From DATCVA01 sp036567205 (GTDB taxonomy: Bacteria; Pseudomonadota; Gammaproteobacteria; Burkholderiales; Burkholderiaceae_B), in NCBI GenBank assembly GCA_036567205.1, contig DATCVA010000238.1:1-13505 (forward strand): a stretch of DNA of 13,505 bases. The letters are read 5' to 3'. The notes beneath the pieces were generated by a model that was not told where the DNA came from, made no database searches, and saw nothing but the letters and a program-made list of their open reading frames with translations. The translations under genes and the position numbers were made by a program. Below, in pieces: positions 1 to 7,648 of the stretch (the stretch's first letter is position 1; every line of letters starts with the position of its first letter).

Positions 1-19
1 TGGTTTAGCTTCGTTATTA

Positions 20-844
20 TCAATTTTCTGCGTGCATCGATTTTTGCGCGTCGCTGAATCGACGCACCAATTCGTCGCCATGCTGTTTTATATGGCGTTT
101 AAGGAGAGATTGTGCGCCTTGTACGTCTTTATTTTCACACGCCTCCAGAATTTGCCGGTGTTCGTGCAAGACTTCTCCCCATTCATTGGTGTTGCGGGCT
201 CCTGATTCAGGCGTGGGGGACAGCAGCGCAGGCGCAACAATATTTAAGCGCATTCGTAAATGCCGGGCGAAAAGAAGATTAAGGTTCTCGATGGTATCTA
301 AAAGTCTTGATCTGCCGCAGGCCGCATACAGCGAGCGATGAAATGCCCAATTGAGGTCTCCCCAGCGTGTTTCGAACTCTGTCTTTGTCTCGTCTGTGCC
401 AGAGGCCGCCCGGTTCATGCTTGCCTGCGCTTTATCCAGAATACTTGATGCAGCAGCTAATTCATCCAGAGTTAAACGATCTATCGCAAAGCCTAACGCA
501 AGTGGCTCCAAGGCCAGCCTCATTTCAAGAATCTCTTGAAAGTCGTCGGCATTCAATGACGTAACAACCGTACCGCGACGAGGCCTTGTTTCAACAAGCC
601 CATCCATTTCCAGTTTCAATAGCGCTTCGCGGATGGGTACCCTGCTAACGCCAAACTGGGCTGCTAAATCGGCCTGTCGCAATACTTCGCCGTCTGCCAG
701 TGCGCCGGCCAGAATAGCTTGGCGCAAGCCATCTGCAATGGCATCTGCAAGTGTTTGCGAACTTCGTGTTGATTGTTGAATGTATCCGCTTATATCCATA
801 ACTGCTTTATAACTTAAATTGAATTGCGTCGGTAGATGATACAT
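20..844 (-). CDS. GntR-family transcriptional regulator, FCD (FadR-like) subfamily
   Basis: A 274-residue DNA-binding regulator. Residues about 30-95 form the GntR winged helix, including QADLAAQFGVSRVPIREAL and the wing RPRRGTVV. Residues about 100-260 form the all-helical FCD ligand-binding domain, which in this family usually binds a carboxylate through a metal held by Asp/Asn and three His; candidate ligands here are N165, H169, H229 and H251. It is divergent from the nitrilase operon, 82 bases away, with a TGTATACA palindrome between them, so it is inferred to be the local, probably autoregulated, repressor or activator. An alternative start at Met16 (base 799) would remove a non-conserved leader; neither start has a clear Shine-Dalgarno site, so the N-terminus is uncertain. 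Family assignment is firm; the effector is unknown. Confidence 0.9.
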   Translation of the reverse strand: MYHLPTQFNLSYKAVMDISGYIQQSTRSSQTLADAIADGLRQAILAGALADGEVLRQADLAAQFGVSRVPIREALLKLEMDGLVETRPRRGTVVTSLNADDFQEILEMRLALEPLALGFAIDRLTLDELAAASSILDKAQASMNRAASGTDETKTEFETRWGDLNWAFHRSLYAACGRSRLLDTIENLNLLFARHLRMRLNIVAPALLSPTPESGARNTNEWGEVLHEHRQILEACENKDVQGAQSLLKRHIKQHGDELVRRFSDAQKSMHAEN

Positions 845-845
845 G

Positions 846-874
846 TTGACGAGCAGTTAGGTTTCCGCTACATT
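846..874 (+). promoter_or_regulatory. Putative sigma70 promoter of the nitrilase operon
   Basis: TTGACG (846-851) is separated by exactly 17 bases from TACATT (869-874), giving 5/6 and 4/6 matches to the sigma70 consensus. The predicted start site, near 881, lies about 45 bases before the nitrilase ATG and directly next to the TGTATACA palindrome. Prediction by eye only. Confidence 0.45.
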
Positions 875-883
875 CGCTAAAAA

Positions 884-891
884 TGTATACA
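884..891. promoter_or_regulatory. Candidate GntR/FCD operator (TGTATACA palindrome)
   Basis: This is a perfect 8-bp palindrome in the divergent intergenic region, in the context AATGTATACAAT. Many FCD-type GntR regulators bind short palindromes with a GTATAC-like core. It sits just downstream of the predicted -10 box, over the likely start site of the nitrilase operon, a position typical for repression. That the neighbouring GntR protein binds here is inference. Confidence 0.5.
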
Positions 892-926
892 ATCGATCAT
901 CGGCAATATTTAGAGGAAAAATAAAA

Positions 927-1904
927 ATGAATAAAACGAAAATCACGGTTGCGGTCGTACAGGCAGCCCCGGTTGCTTTCGATTTGCCGAAAACGCTCGA
1001 CAAAGTTGCAGATAAAACCGCAGAAGCGGCTTCTCGCGGAGCACAGCTGGTGCTTTTTCCAGAGGCCTTCGTTGGAGCTTATCCGCGCGGCTTGTCCTTC
1101 GGCGCAACAATTGGCAATAGAAGCGCCGATGGTCGCGATCAATACCGAACATATTGGGAAAACGCTATCGAAATACCCGGAGAGGCAAGCCGGCAACTGG
1201 GGCAGATTGCCGCCCAGAACGAGGTATACCTTGTCATGGGAGTGATCGAGCGGGACGGTGGAACCCTTTATTGCACCGTGGTGTTTTTTGGCCCCGATGG
1301 CGGCTATATGGGAAAACATCGCAAGTTAATGCCTACCGGCTCGGAACGGTTGGTTTGGGGGTATGGCGACGGTTCTACTATGCCGGTTTTTGACACGCCA
1401 TTGGGAAAGATGGGCGCGGTAATTTGCTGGGAGAACTATATGCCGCTTATGCGGGCGGCCCATTATGCAAAAGGTGTGCAGATCTATCTTGCTCCGACCG
1501 CCGACGGTCGTGAAACCTGGCTGTCCACTGTCCGGCATATTGCGATGGAAGGCCGCTGTTTCGTATTGTCATGCAATCAATTTGCACGCCGTAGCGATTA
1601 TCCCGATGAATATCCAACCGATTTTGGCGATGAACCCGATACAGTGATGTCGCGAGGAGGCAGTTGCATTATTAGTCCATTAGGCGAAATTCTTGCCGGG
1701 CCGGATTACGAAAGTGAGTCGATTTTGGTTGCGCAACTTGATCTGGACGATATCGCCAGGGGGCAATTCGATTTCGATGTAGTCGGCCATTATGCACGCC
1801 CTGACGTTTTCACGTTACTCGTCAATGAACGGCCTGCTTCGCCTGTTGTTTTCCAGGGAGGCACGCTGCCGCTGCCGGGCATTGCTACAGAAAAACCTTC
1901 TTGA
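927..1904 (+). CDS. Nitrilase (carbon-nitrogen hydrolase family)
   Basis: A 325-residue cytosolic enzyme expected to hydrolyse an organic nitrile (R-CN) to a carboxylic acid and ammonia. The nitrilase-superfamily triad is visible: E46 in LVLFPEAFVGAYPRG, K133 in GKHRKLMPT and C167 in GAVICWENYMP. The combination CWENYMP, with ERLVWGYGDGS just before it, is that of true nitrilases rather than amidases or carbamoylases of the same fold. Length is normal for the family, whose members assemble into spirals. The start has an AGAGGA ribosome site at 912-917. It is first in a run of four plus-strand genes encoding two dehydrogenases and a carboxylate receptor, and faces an FCD regulator. Substrate class (aliphatic, aryl or arylacetonitrile) cannot be decided from sequence alone. 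Confidence 0.9.
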   Translation: MNKTKITVAVVQAAPVAFDLPKTLDKVADKTAEAASRGAQLVLFPEAFVGAYPRGLSFGATIGNRSADGRDQYRTYWENAIEIPGEASRQLGQIAAQNEVYLVMGVIERDGGTLYCTVVFFGPDGGYMGKHRKLMPTGSERLVWGYGDGSTMPVFDTPLGKMGAVICWENYMPLMRAAHYAKGVQIYLAPTADGRETWLSTVRHIAMEGRCFVLSCNQFARRSDYPDEYPTDFGDEPDTVMSRGGSCIISPLGEILAGPDYESESILVAQLDLDDIARGQFDFDVVGHYARPDVFTLLVNERPASPVVFQGGTLPLPGIATEKPS

Positions 1905-1951
1905 ATCTCTTCCTTGTAAATACAACCAATACGTACAAAAGGACTCAACTC

Positions 1952-2884
1952 ATGAAAATACTGATTCTTGGCGCTGGTGGCATTGGCGGCTTATTTGGCG
2001 GGCGCTTAGCCGAAGCAGGGGCGGACGTTACTTTCGTTGTGCGCGAGAAGCGCAAGGCGCAGCTTGTCGAGCAAGGCCTTAGGATCGAAAGTCCTTTTGG
2101 CGATGCGACCCTGCATGTAAATGCAAAGTTACAGTCGGAGCTCGAGCCTGGTTATGATTTGGTGTTGCTAACCTGCAAGGCCTACGATCTGCCATTGGCG
2201 ATTGAGACAATTCGTCCGGCAATGTCGCCAACAACCGCAGTATTGCCACTTTTGAATGGTTTGGCTCATATTGAGTTATTGAACAAAGAATTCGGCGCCC
2301 ATAATGTAATTCCGGGCAGTGCCCGTATTCAACTTACGCTTACGGCCGACGGCATAGTCAAGCAGCTCAATGATTGGCAGACCATTACTTTCGGTGAGCA
2401 GGACGGGAGCAGTTCGGCGCGAGTTACCGCGTTTAAAGCCTTATTCGACAAGACTTCGATCGAGGCAAAAGTGTCGACAAATATCATGCGTGAACTATGG
2501 ATGAAAATTGTGCATTTGTCGACGGTGGCTGGTATGACTTGCCTGATGAGAGCCAATCTGGGCGAAATTATCCGCACCCCTGAAGGAAGCGTATTGCTGA
2601 AAAGCTTTTTGCAGGCCAACGCCGATATTGCTGCTCATGCGGGATATCAGCCCGACGATATATTTATGCGCAATTATCACGATCTGTTTTCTCAGCGCGA
2701 CTCTCTCTACGAAGCATCAATGGCGCGCGATCTCGAGAAAGGAGGTCTGATCGAGTCCGAGCAGATTCTTGGTTTTATGCTGAAAAAATGCAGGGAAGCA
2801 GGCTTGTCAGACACCCTTCATGTGGCGGCCTATACCCACGTAAAGGCCTACGAGGAACGTCGCTCTGCTGGCAGGCTTTCATAG
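1952..2884 (+). CDS. Ketopantoate reductase (PanE/ApbA)-like dehydrogenase
   Basis: A 310-residue NAD(P)-dependent oxidoreductase of the 2-dehydropantoate 2-reductase family, which interconverts 2-keto and 2-hydroxy acids. The N-terminal Rossmann motif is GAGGIGG (residues 8-14); K76 in LLTCKAY, K185 in ELWMKIVH and E268 in GLIESEQ match the conserved Lys and catalytic Lys/Glu of E. coli PanE. The two Asn that follow the catalytic Lys in PanE (N180, N184) are replaced by Leu and Ala in MKIVHLSTVAGMT, so it is probably a paralogue acting on another substrate rather than the pantothenate enzyme. The ATG at 1952 is chosen because AAAAGGA lies about 9 bases upstream; longer in-frame starts (from 1901) overlap the nitrilase end. 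The gap to the nitrilase is 47 bases, consistent with one operon. Confidence 0.85.
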   Translation: MKILILGAGGIGGLFGGRLAEAGADVTFVVREKRKAQLVEQGLRIESPFGDATLHVNAKLQSELEPGYDLVLLTCKAYDLPLAIETIRPAMSPTTAVLPLLNGLAHIELLNKEFGAHNVIPGSARIQLTLTADGIVKQLNDWQTITFGEQDGSSSARVTAFKALFDKTSIEAKVSTNIMRELWMKIVHLSTVAGMTCLMRANLGEIIRTPEGSVLLKSFLQANADIAAHAGYQPDDIFMRNYHDLFSQRDSLYEASMARDLEKGGLIESEQILGFMLKKCREAGLSDTLHVAAYTHVKAYEERRSAGRLS

Positions 2885-2921
2885 TTCTACGGCCGTGGTC
2901 CTGACTTGCTTTCTATAGAGC

Positions 2922-2974
2922 AGTCTCAGCTTGTCAATATTGGGATTCAGCATCTTGTGCTGTGCACTGAGACT
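2922..2974. repeat. Inverted repeat in intergenic gap
   Basis: AGTCTCAG (2922-2929) and CTGAGACT (2967-2974) are perfect 8-bp inverted arms separated by 37 bases, in the 149-base gap between the ketopantoate-reductase-like gene and the tartrate-dehydrogenase-like gene. It could be an mRNA stem or a spaced operator. No T-run follows, so it is not a typical terminator. Confidence 0.35.
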
Positions 2975-3033
2975 TAGCCAGGTTGGAGATGAGCGGCCTT
3001 TTGTCCCCTTGCTACCTACTTTAGGAATTGTTT

Positions 3034-4101
3034 ATGACAAAGATCAAAATAGCTGTGATCCCCGGCGATGGAATCGGTAAGGAGGTAATGCCTGAAGGAG
3101 TTCGTGTTTTGGAGGCGGCGGGTCGACGCTTTGGTTTTGAGTTTGAATGGGATTATTTCCCATGGAGTTGTGAGTATTACGCTACGCATGGGCATATGAT
3201 GCCTGACGATGGGCTGCAACAGATTCGCCACCATGATGCAATTTATCTGGGCGCAGTAGGCTTTCCCGGGGTGCCTGATCATGTTTCGCTATGGGGGCTG
3301 CTTATTCCAATTCGCCGGAAGTTCCAGCAGTATGCGAATGTACGGCCGGTACGTCTTATGCCGGGAATAAAATCGCCACTTGCCGACTGCAAAGTCGGCG
3401 ATATTGATTTCATGGTGGTTCGTGAAAACACCGAGGGTGAGTACTCATCAGTCGGAGAGCGAAGATACGAAGGAACCGATGCCGAGGAGGCCGTTCAACA
3501 AAGTACATTTACACGTCGCGGGGTCGATAGAATTCTTCGCTATGCTTTTGAAATGGCGCAGAGCCGTCCAAAGAAGCACCTGACTTCAGCAACAAAATCA
3601 AACGGTATTTCGATCACCATGCCGTACTGGGATGAGCGCGTTGCCGCTATGGCCGAGCAGTATCCCGATGTAAAAGTCGATCAGTATCACATCGATATAC
3701 TTACCGCCCACTTTGTCTTGAATCCGCAGCGCTTCGATGTTGTTGTCGGATCCAATTTATTTGGCGATATCTTGTCAGACCTAGGGCCCGCCATTGCGGG
3801 AACTATTGGTATTGCTCCGTCAGCGAACCTGAACCCGGAGCGAACTTTCCCATCAATGTTCGAGCCGGTTCACGGCTCGGCACCCGACATCTATGGCCAG
3901 GGCATAGCAAACCCGATCGGCCAGATCTGGTCGGGTGCCATGCTGCTTGATCATTTAGGTTACCGCGAGGCCGGCGCGGTAGTTGTCCAGGCTATCGAAA
4001 AGGTGCTGCTCAATGGGCCAAGAACCCGGGATATTGGTGGCGTGTCGGCCACAAGTGATGTTGGAAAGGCGATAGCCGACGCTGTTAGCAGCGCACAGTA
4101 A
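3034..4101 (+). CDS. Tartrate dehydrogenase/D-malate dehydrogenase (decarboxylating) family protein
   Basis: A 355-residue member of the isocitrate/isopropylmalate dehydrogenase superfamily, closest in motif pattern to TtuC/DmlA-type enzymes that oxidise D-malate or tartrate with NAD+ and metal, often with decarboxylation. Visible features are IPGDGIGKEVMPEG near the N-terminus, AIYLGAVG and SLWGLLIPIRRKFQQYANVRP (substrate Arg R94/R95, R104), R130 with ENTEGEYSS (Y137), K188 in TKSNG, metal Asp D221, D245 and D249, and the NAD loop EPVHGSAPDIYGQGIANP. Every core catalytic residue of the superfamily appears intact. ATG 3034 is preferred over TTG 3028 because the AGGA site (3023-3026) is correctly spaced only for the ATG. 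In this operon it may oxidise a malate-like acid derived from the nitrile; the true substrate could be D-malate, tartrate or a substituted malate. Confidence 0.88.
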   Translation: MTKIKIAVIPGDGIGKEVMPEGVRVLEAAGRRFGFEFEWDYFPWSCEYYATHGHMMPDDGLQQIRHHDAIYLGAVGFPGVPDHVSLWGLLIPIRRKFQQYANVRPVRLMPGIKSPLADCKVGDIDFMVVRENTEGEYSSVGERRYEGTDAEEAVQQSTFTRRGVDRILRYAFEMAQSRPKKHLTSATKSNGISITMPYWDERVAAMAEQYPDVKVDQYHIDILTAHFVLNPQRFDVVVGSNLFGDILSDLGPAIAGTIGIAPSANLNPERTFPSMFEPVHGSAPDIYGQGIANPIGQIWSGAMLLDHLGYREAGAVVVQAIEKVLLNGPRTRDIGGVSATSDVGKAIADAVSSAQ

Positions 4102-4145
4102 GTTTAATTCCTGATGTCGGAGGATATGGGATTAAAGCGGTGAAT

Positions 4146-4167
4146 GGCCGCGTTATGAATAGCGGCC
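4146..4167. other. Small GC-rich stem-loop between operon genes
   Basis: GGCCGC (4146-4151) and GCGGCC (4162-4167) form a 6-bp stem with a 10-base loop in the 107-base gap before the Bug-receptor gene. It has no proper T-tract. It could weaken read-through or protect the mRNA 3' end, which would adjust receptor expression relative to the enzymes. Confidence 0.35.
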
Positions 4168-4208
4168 CTTAATCAACACTTAAAACGAAACCCGTGAAAG
4201 GAAGAACC

Positions 4209-5192
4209 ATGAACAAAATACTTAGAAACTGGTGTGGCGCGGTCGTACTTGCTTTGTGTGGTGTTACAGGAGCCTCGGCTGCTGTAGGATCGTATCCTAC
4301 CAAAACCATTACGCTTATTGTTCCATTCGCCCCTGGAGGGCCTGCGGATGTAATGGGGCGGATGGTTGCGAAAATTCTGGCTGACACACTGGGGCAATCG
4401 GTGGTGGTGGTAAATAAGGCCGGCGCAGGCGGAAATATTGGAACCGACGCCATAGCAAAGTCTGATCCTGACGGATATACCTTGGGGATCAGTTTGATTA
4501 GCAGTCTTGCTATTGCTCCCAGTCTTTATACCAAACTGCCCTATGTGGTCGATAAGGATATTGCGCCAATTACTATGGTTGGCATTGCAACGCCTGCCAT
4601 TCTGGCGCACCCTTCCGCACCGTTCAATACCTTCGACGAAATGATCCGCTATGCAAAGGCCAATCCAGGGAAGCTGAATTATTCTACGCCCGGTGTTGGA
4701 ACGGCCCCGCATCTCGCGGCAGAGTACCTCAGCTCCTTGGCGAAAATCGAGCTCGTCCATGTGCCTTATAAAGGTACGGCGCCTGCCTCGCAGGATTTGT
4801 TGGCGGGTGTTATTCCGGTGGGTTTCGAAAGCTCTTTGGTGACGGCTTCAAAGTTTGTCGATAACGGCAGGCTTAAAGCTATTGCTGTAATGACCAAGGA
4901 AAGGTCGGACTTGCTGCCATCTGTGCCTACCATTTCCGAACTGGGCTATCCTGGTTTTGACGCCGCAAACTGGTTTTGTCTGGTTGCTCCTGCGAACACG
5001 CCCCCAGAGGTAATCAAGAAGCTGAACAATATTACGGCAGCCGGGCTAAACAACCCTGACGTTATTGCGAAATTCGCTGCTATTGGGGTGGTTGCGCAAT
5101 CGATGTCACCACAGGAGTTAGCCGCTTATATCGATAAGGAAACCGTCCATTGGCGCAAAATTATCGTTGCAAATAATATTAAGGCTGAATAA
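4209..5192 (+). CDS. Bug/TctC-family periplasmic tripartite tricarboxylate receptor
   Basis: A 327-residue periplasmic solute-binding protein. The N-terminus has a charged stretch, a hydrophobic core and ASA at residues 22-24, a good Sec signal-peptidase site. The mature start SYPTKTITLIVPFAPGGPADV, followed by NKAGAGGNIGTDAIAKSDPDGYTL and STPGVGTAPHLAAEYL, are the ligand-binding loops of the Bug family, which captures carboxylates and similar small molecules. The ATG at 4209 follows AAAGGAAGA (4197-4205); the GTG at 4194 would lie upstream of that site. No TctA or TctB membrane subunits occur nearby, so it is an orphan receptor, as is common in Bordetella relatives; it may use a distant transporter or act as a sensor. 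As last gene of the operon it probably binds the pathway substrate or product. Confidence 0.92.
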   Translation: MNKILRNWCGAVVLALCGVTGASAAVGSYPTKTITLIVPFAPGGPADVMGRMVAKILADTLGQSVVVVNKAGAGGNIGTDAIAKSDPDGYTLGISLISSLAIAPSLYTKLPYVVDKDIAPITMVGIATPAILAHPSAPFNTFDEMIRYAKANPGKLNYSTPGVGTAPHLAAEYLSSLAKIELVHVPYKGTAPASQDLLAGVIPVGFESSLVTASKFVDNGRLKAIAVMTKERSDLLPSVPTISELGYPGFDAANWFCLVAPANTPPEVIKKLNNITAAGLNNPDVIAKFAAIGVVAQSMSPQELAAYIDKETVHWRKIIVANNIKAE

Positions 5193-5193
5193 A

Positions 5194-5219
5194 ACAACGC
5201 AATTCGTTGTCGCTGTTTT
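5194..5219 (+). terminator. Weak stem-loop with T4 after the Bug gene
   Basis: ACAACG (5194-5199) pairs with CGTTGT (5205-5210) around a 5-base loop, followed a few bases later by TTTT (5216-5219). It starts right after the stop codon. The AT-rich 6-bp stem makes it a weak candidate. A second stem, TTTATGGG (5257-5264) with CTCATAAA (5271-5278, one G-U pair), follows before the main terminator. Confidence 0.3.
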
Positions 5220-5300
5220 GCTTGAAGCTATCATGGCACGCATAACGGCATGTGGCTTTATGGGATTAGCCTCATAAAACCTTATAGGTGGATTATCGTG

Positions 5301-5328
5301 AAAATGGCCCGGTCAGCCGGGCCATTTT
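5301..5328. terminator. Bidirectional rho-independent terminator
   Basis: AAAATGGCCCGG (5301-5312) and CCGGGCCATTTT (5317-5328) form a perfect 12-bp stem around the tetraloop TCAG. The A-run on one side and T-run on the other make it work on both strands. It lies between the convergent Bug receptor and norB, 20 bases beyond the norB stop codon. Confidence 0.85.
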
Positions 5329-5348
5329 GCTAGGTGTTTCAGTCGGTT

Positions 5349-7637
5349 TTATGCCGCTGATTTGACGGTGCCGTCAATGTCGTCGGCGTGTGCATTTTGC
5401 AGTTTTGGCTGAAAGACGCCAATCACTACCTGCCATGCGATAGCCATCGCACCCACAATGAACACAACGTCGCCAAATGTACGAACCCAACGCAGTGTTT
5501 CAAGAAAACCTTGTTGCATGAACTCTTCGCCACGCGCATACCACATGCCGTGGCTGACACTGGCTTCAAACTGGAACAGGCCAACCGGCAGCAGGCTGGT
5601 GACTATCATCAGGACCAGTCCGGCATTCAGCCACCAGAATCCTGTGCCGAGCAATTTGTCGTTAAATTGCAGGGCCGGCCGGATATAGCGTAATACGAGC
5701 AGCACAAAGCCTATCGACAGGAATCCATAAACACCGAACAGCGCTGCATGAGAATGTACCGCCGTGGTGTTAAGACCCTGCAGATAGAACAGTGCAATAG
5801 GGGTATTGATCATGAATCCAAAAACGCCGGCCCCCAGCATGTTCCAGAACGCTACAGCGACGAAACACATTAAAGGCCATTTAACGGCTTGCATCCACGG
5901 GGCGCGTTCTTTAAGGCGCCAGTGATCCCATGCTTCGTATCCCAGCAAAATCAAAGGCACTACTTCAAGCGCGCTGAACGCGGCGCCAATGGCCATAATA
6001 GGAGTGGTCGTGCCTGAAAAATAAATATGGTGGAATGTGCCGGGCACGCCGCCCACCATGAATAGTGAAGCTGCCGCCAGACTTGCCGAGGTTGCCATGC
6101 GCTTGGATACCAGGCCCATGCTGGAGAACACGAATGCCAGGGCCGTTGTTGCGAAGACTTCGAAAATGCCTTCTACCCAAAGGTGTACGACCCACCAGCG
6201 CCAGTATTCCATGATCGTAATATGTGTGCGTTCGCCATAGAACAGACCTGCGCCATAGAACAGGCCGATGGCGATGGTCGAGCTGCACAGCAGGGCCTTC
6301 AGGTTTTTGTCGCCGCCGCGTTTCAGCGCAGGCACAAAGGCGCGCAGCATCAGGCCCAGCCAGAAGAGCACCCCGATAAACAGGGCGATTTGCCAAAGCC
6401 GGCCAAGATCAAGATATTCGTATCCCTGGTGACCCAGCCAAAAATTCAGTTCCGCCGGCATGATTTGCTTGATCGCCAGGAAATTGCCGATTAGCGAGCC
6501 AGCAACTACAACAATCAGTGCGCAGAAAAGTATATTGACCCCCAGTTTTTGATACTTGGGGTCTTGCCCGCCATTGATAACCGGAGCCAGAAACAGGCCG
6601 ACACTTAAAAAGGCTGTGGCAATCCAGAATATGGCAAGTTGAAGGTGCCAGGTCCGTGTTAAAGCGTATGGAAACCATTGCGACACGTCAATGCCATAGA
6701 AATGCTGCCCTTCGATGGTGTAGTGAGCCGTAAATCCACCCAGTAAGACCTGAGCGATAAAAAGAGCCATGACGACGAACAGATATTTGCCCAGCGCCTT
6801 TTGCGATGGGGTGAGTTTTGTCAGTGTTAGCGGATCATGCTGGGGCGAAACTGGGTCTGCCTCGTGTTTGCGTAGAAATGCCCAGCCCAGAACCAGGAAT
6901 CCAACACCCGCGATCAGGATAATGACGCAGGCCAGGGACCAGAGTACGTTTTCGGTCGTAGGATGGTTGCCAATAAGCGGCTCCGGCGGCCAATTGTTGG
7001 TATACGTGGCAATGGTTCCAGGTCGTTCTGTTGCTGCGGCCCAAGCCGTCCAAAAGAAAAAGTTGGTCAGGTCATTGCGCCGCTTTGCATCGGGAAGGGT
7101 GTCTTCCTTCATGGCATAGTTGTCGCGAGTTTGTTGTAACTCGGGCGCTGCGCCATAAAGCCTGTTGTAGTAATCGGCAGTCTGGGCGATGGCCTTGGCT
7201 CGCCGCTCCGAGACGGTTGCAATGCCGGTATTGGCATTGAACGTGTTGTTGCGATATTCCTTTTTTAACTCATAGGCCAGCGCAGCCTGGGTATCGCCGT
7301 CTAGTTGCGAGTAGTTGGCTTTGCCGTATTTTTCCTGGGCCGCCAAATCCAGCCAGGCAAGCAGTTCGCGGTGCAGCCAATCCGCTGTCCAGTCAGGCGC
7401 CTGGTAAGCGCCATGCCCCCAGATGGAACCTATTTGCATGCCGCCAGTGCTTTGCCAGGCGGTTTGACCGTCAAGAATGCCTTCTTTGGTCATCAAGACT
7501 TGGTTCGAGGGCGTGACAATCTGGTTTGGTATCGGCGGGGCGTTTTTATATATTTCCACCCCTGAAAACCCCAGGATTGCGAAGGTGACAATAAGAATGG
7601 ATATTAATGTCCACCACAGCTTGCGGTACTCGGCCAT
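5349..7637 (-). CDS. norB: Quinol-dependent nitric oxide reductase (qNOR)
   Basis: A 762-residue inner-membrane enzyme reducing two NO to N2O with electrons from quinol. The N-terminus has one membrane helix (about 9-29), then a hydrophilic extracytoplasmic domain (about 31-215) corresponding to fused NorC without haem c, then about 13 helices of the haem-copper oxidase fold. The active site is complete: FeB ligands H485, H536 and H537 with E489, plus E493 and E558; their spacing (+4, +8, +51, +52, +73 from the first His) equals that of cytochrome-type NorB. H331 and the H628/H630 pair are the haem ligands. Start Met at 7637 is set by AGGAGGGG at 7641-7648; the longer frame from 7664 contains this ribosome site. 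No accessory nor genes or regulator adjoin, suggesting an NO-detoxification role or a denitrification step encoded apart. Confidence 0.96.
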   Translation of the reverse strand: MAEYRKLWWTLISILIVTFAILGFSGVEIYKNAPPIPNQIVTPSNQVLMTKEGILDGQTAWQSTGGMQIGSIWGHGAYQAPDWTADWLHRELLAWLDLAAQEKYGKANYSQLDGDTQAALAYELKKEYRNNTFNANTGIATVSERRAKAIAQTADYYNRLYGAAPELQQTRDNYAMKEDTLPDAKRRNDLTNFFFWTAWAAATERPGTIATYTNNWPPEPLIGNHPTTENVLWSLACVIILIAGVGFLVLGWAFLRKHEADPVSPQHDPLTLTKLTPSQKALGKYLFVVMALFIAQVLLGGFTAHYTIEGQHFYGIDVSQWFPYALTRTWHLQLAIFWIATAFLSVGLFLAPVINGGQDPKYQKLGVNILFCALIVVVAGSLIGNFLAIKQIMPAELNFWLGHQGYEYLDLGRLWQIALFIGVLFWLGLMLRAFVPALKRGGDKNLKALLCSSTIAIGLFYGAGLFYGERTHITIMEYWRWWVVHLWVEGIFEVFATTALAFVFSSMGLVSKRMATSASLAAASLFMVGGVPGTFHHIYFSGTTTPIMAIGAAFSALEVVPLILLGYEAWDHWRLKERAPWMQAVKWPLMCFVAVAFWNMLGAGVFGFMINTPIALFYLQGLNTTAVHSHAALFGVYGFLSIGFVLLVLRYIRPALQFNDKLLGTGFWWLNAGLVLMIVTSLLPVGLFQFEASVSHGMWYARGEEFMQQGFLETLRWVRTFGDVVFIVGAMAIAWQVVIGVFQPKLQNAHADDIDGTVKSAA

Positions 7638-7640
7638 ATT

Positions 7641-7648
7641 CCCCTCCT
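7641..7648 (-). promoter_or_regulatory. Strong Shine-Dalgarno site of norB
   Basis: On the minus strand this reads AGGAGGGG, and its GGAGG core ends 5 bases before the ATG at 7637. It decides the norB start against the in-frame upstream ATG at 7664 and predicts efficient translation. Confidence 0.8.

Noticed and set aside
897..1319. 140-residue open frame antisense to the nitrilase
   Set aside because: Shadow of the nitrilase coding sequence, without a ribosome site or recognisable domain.
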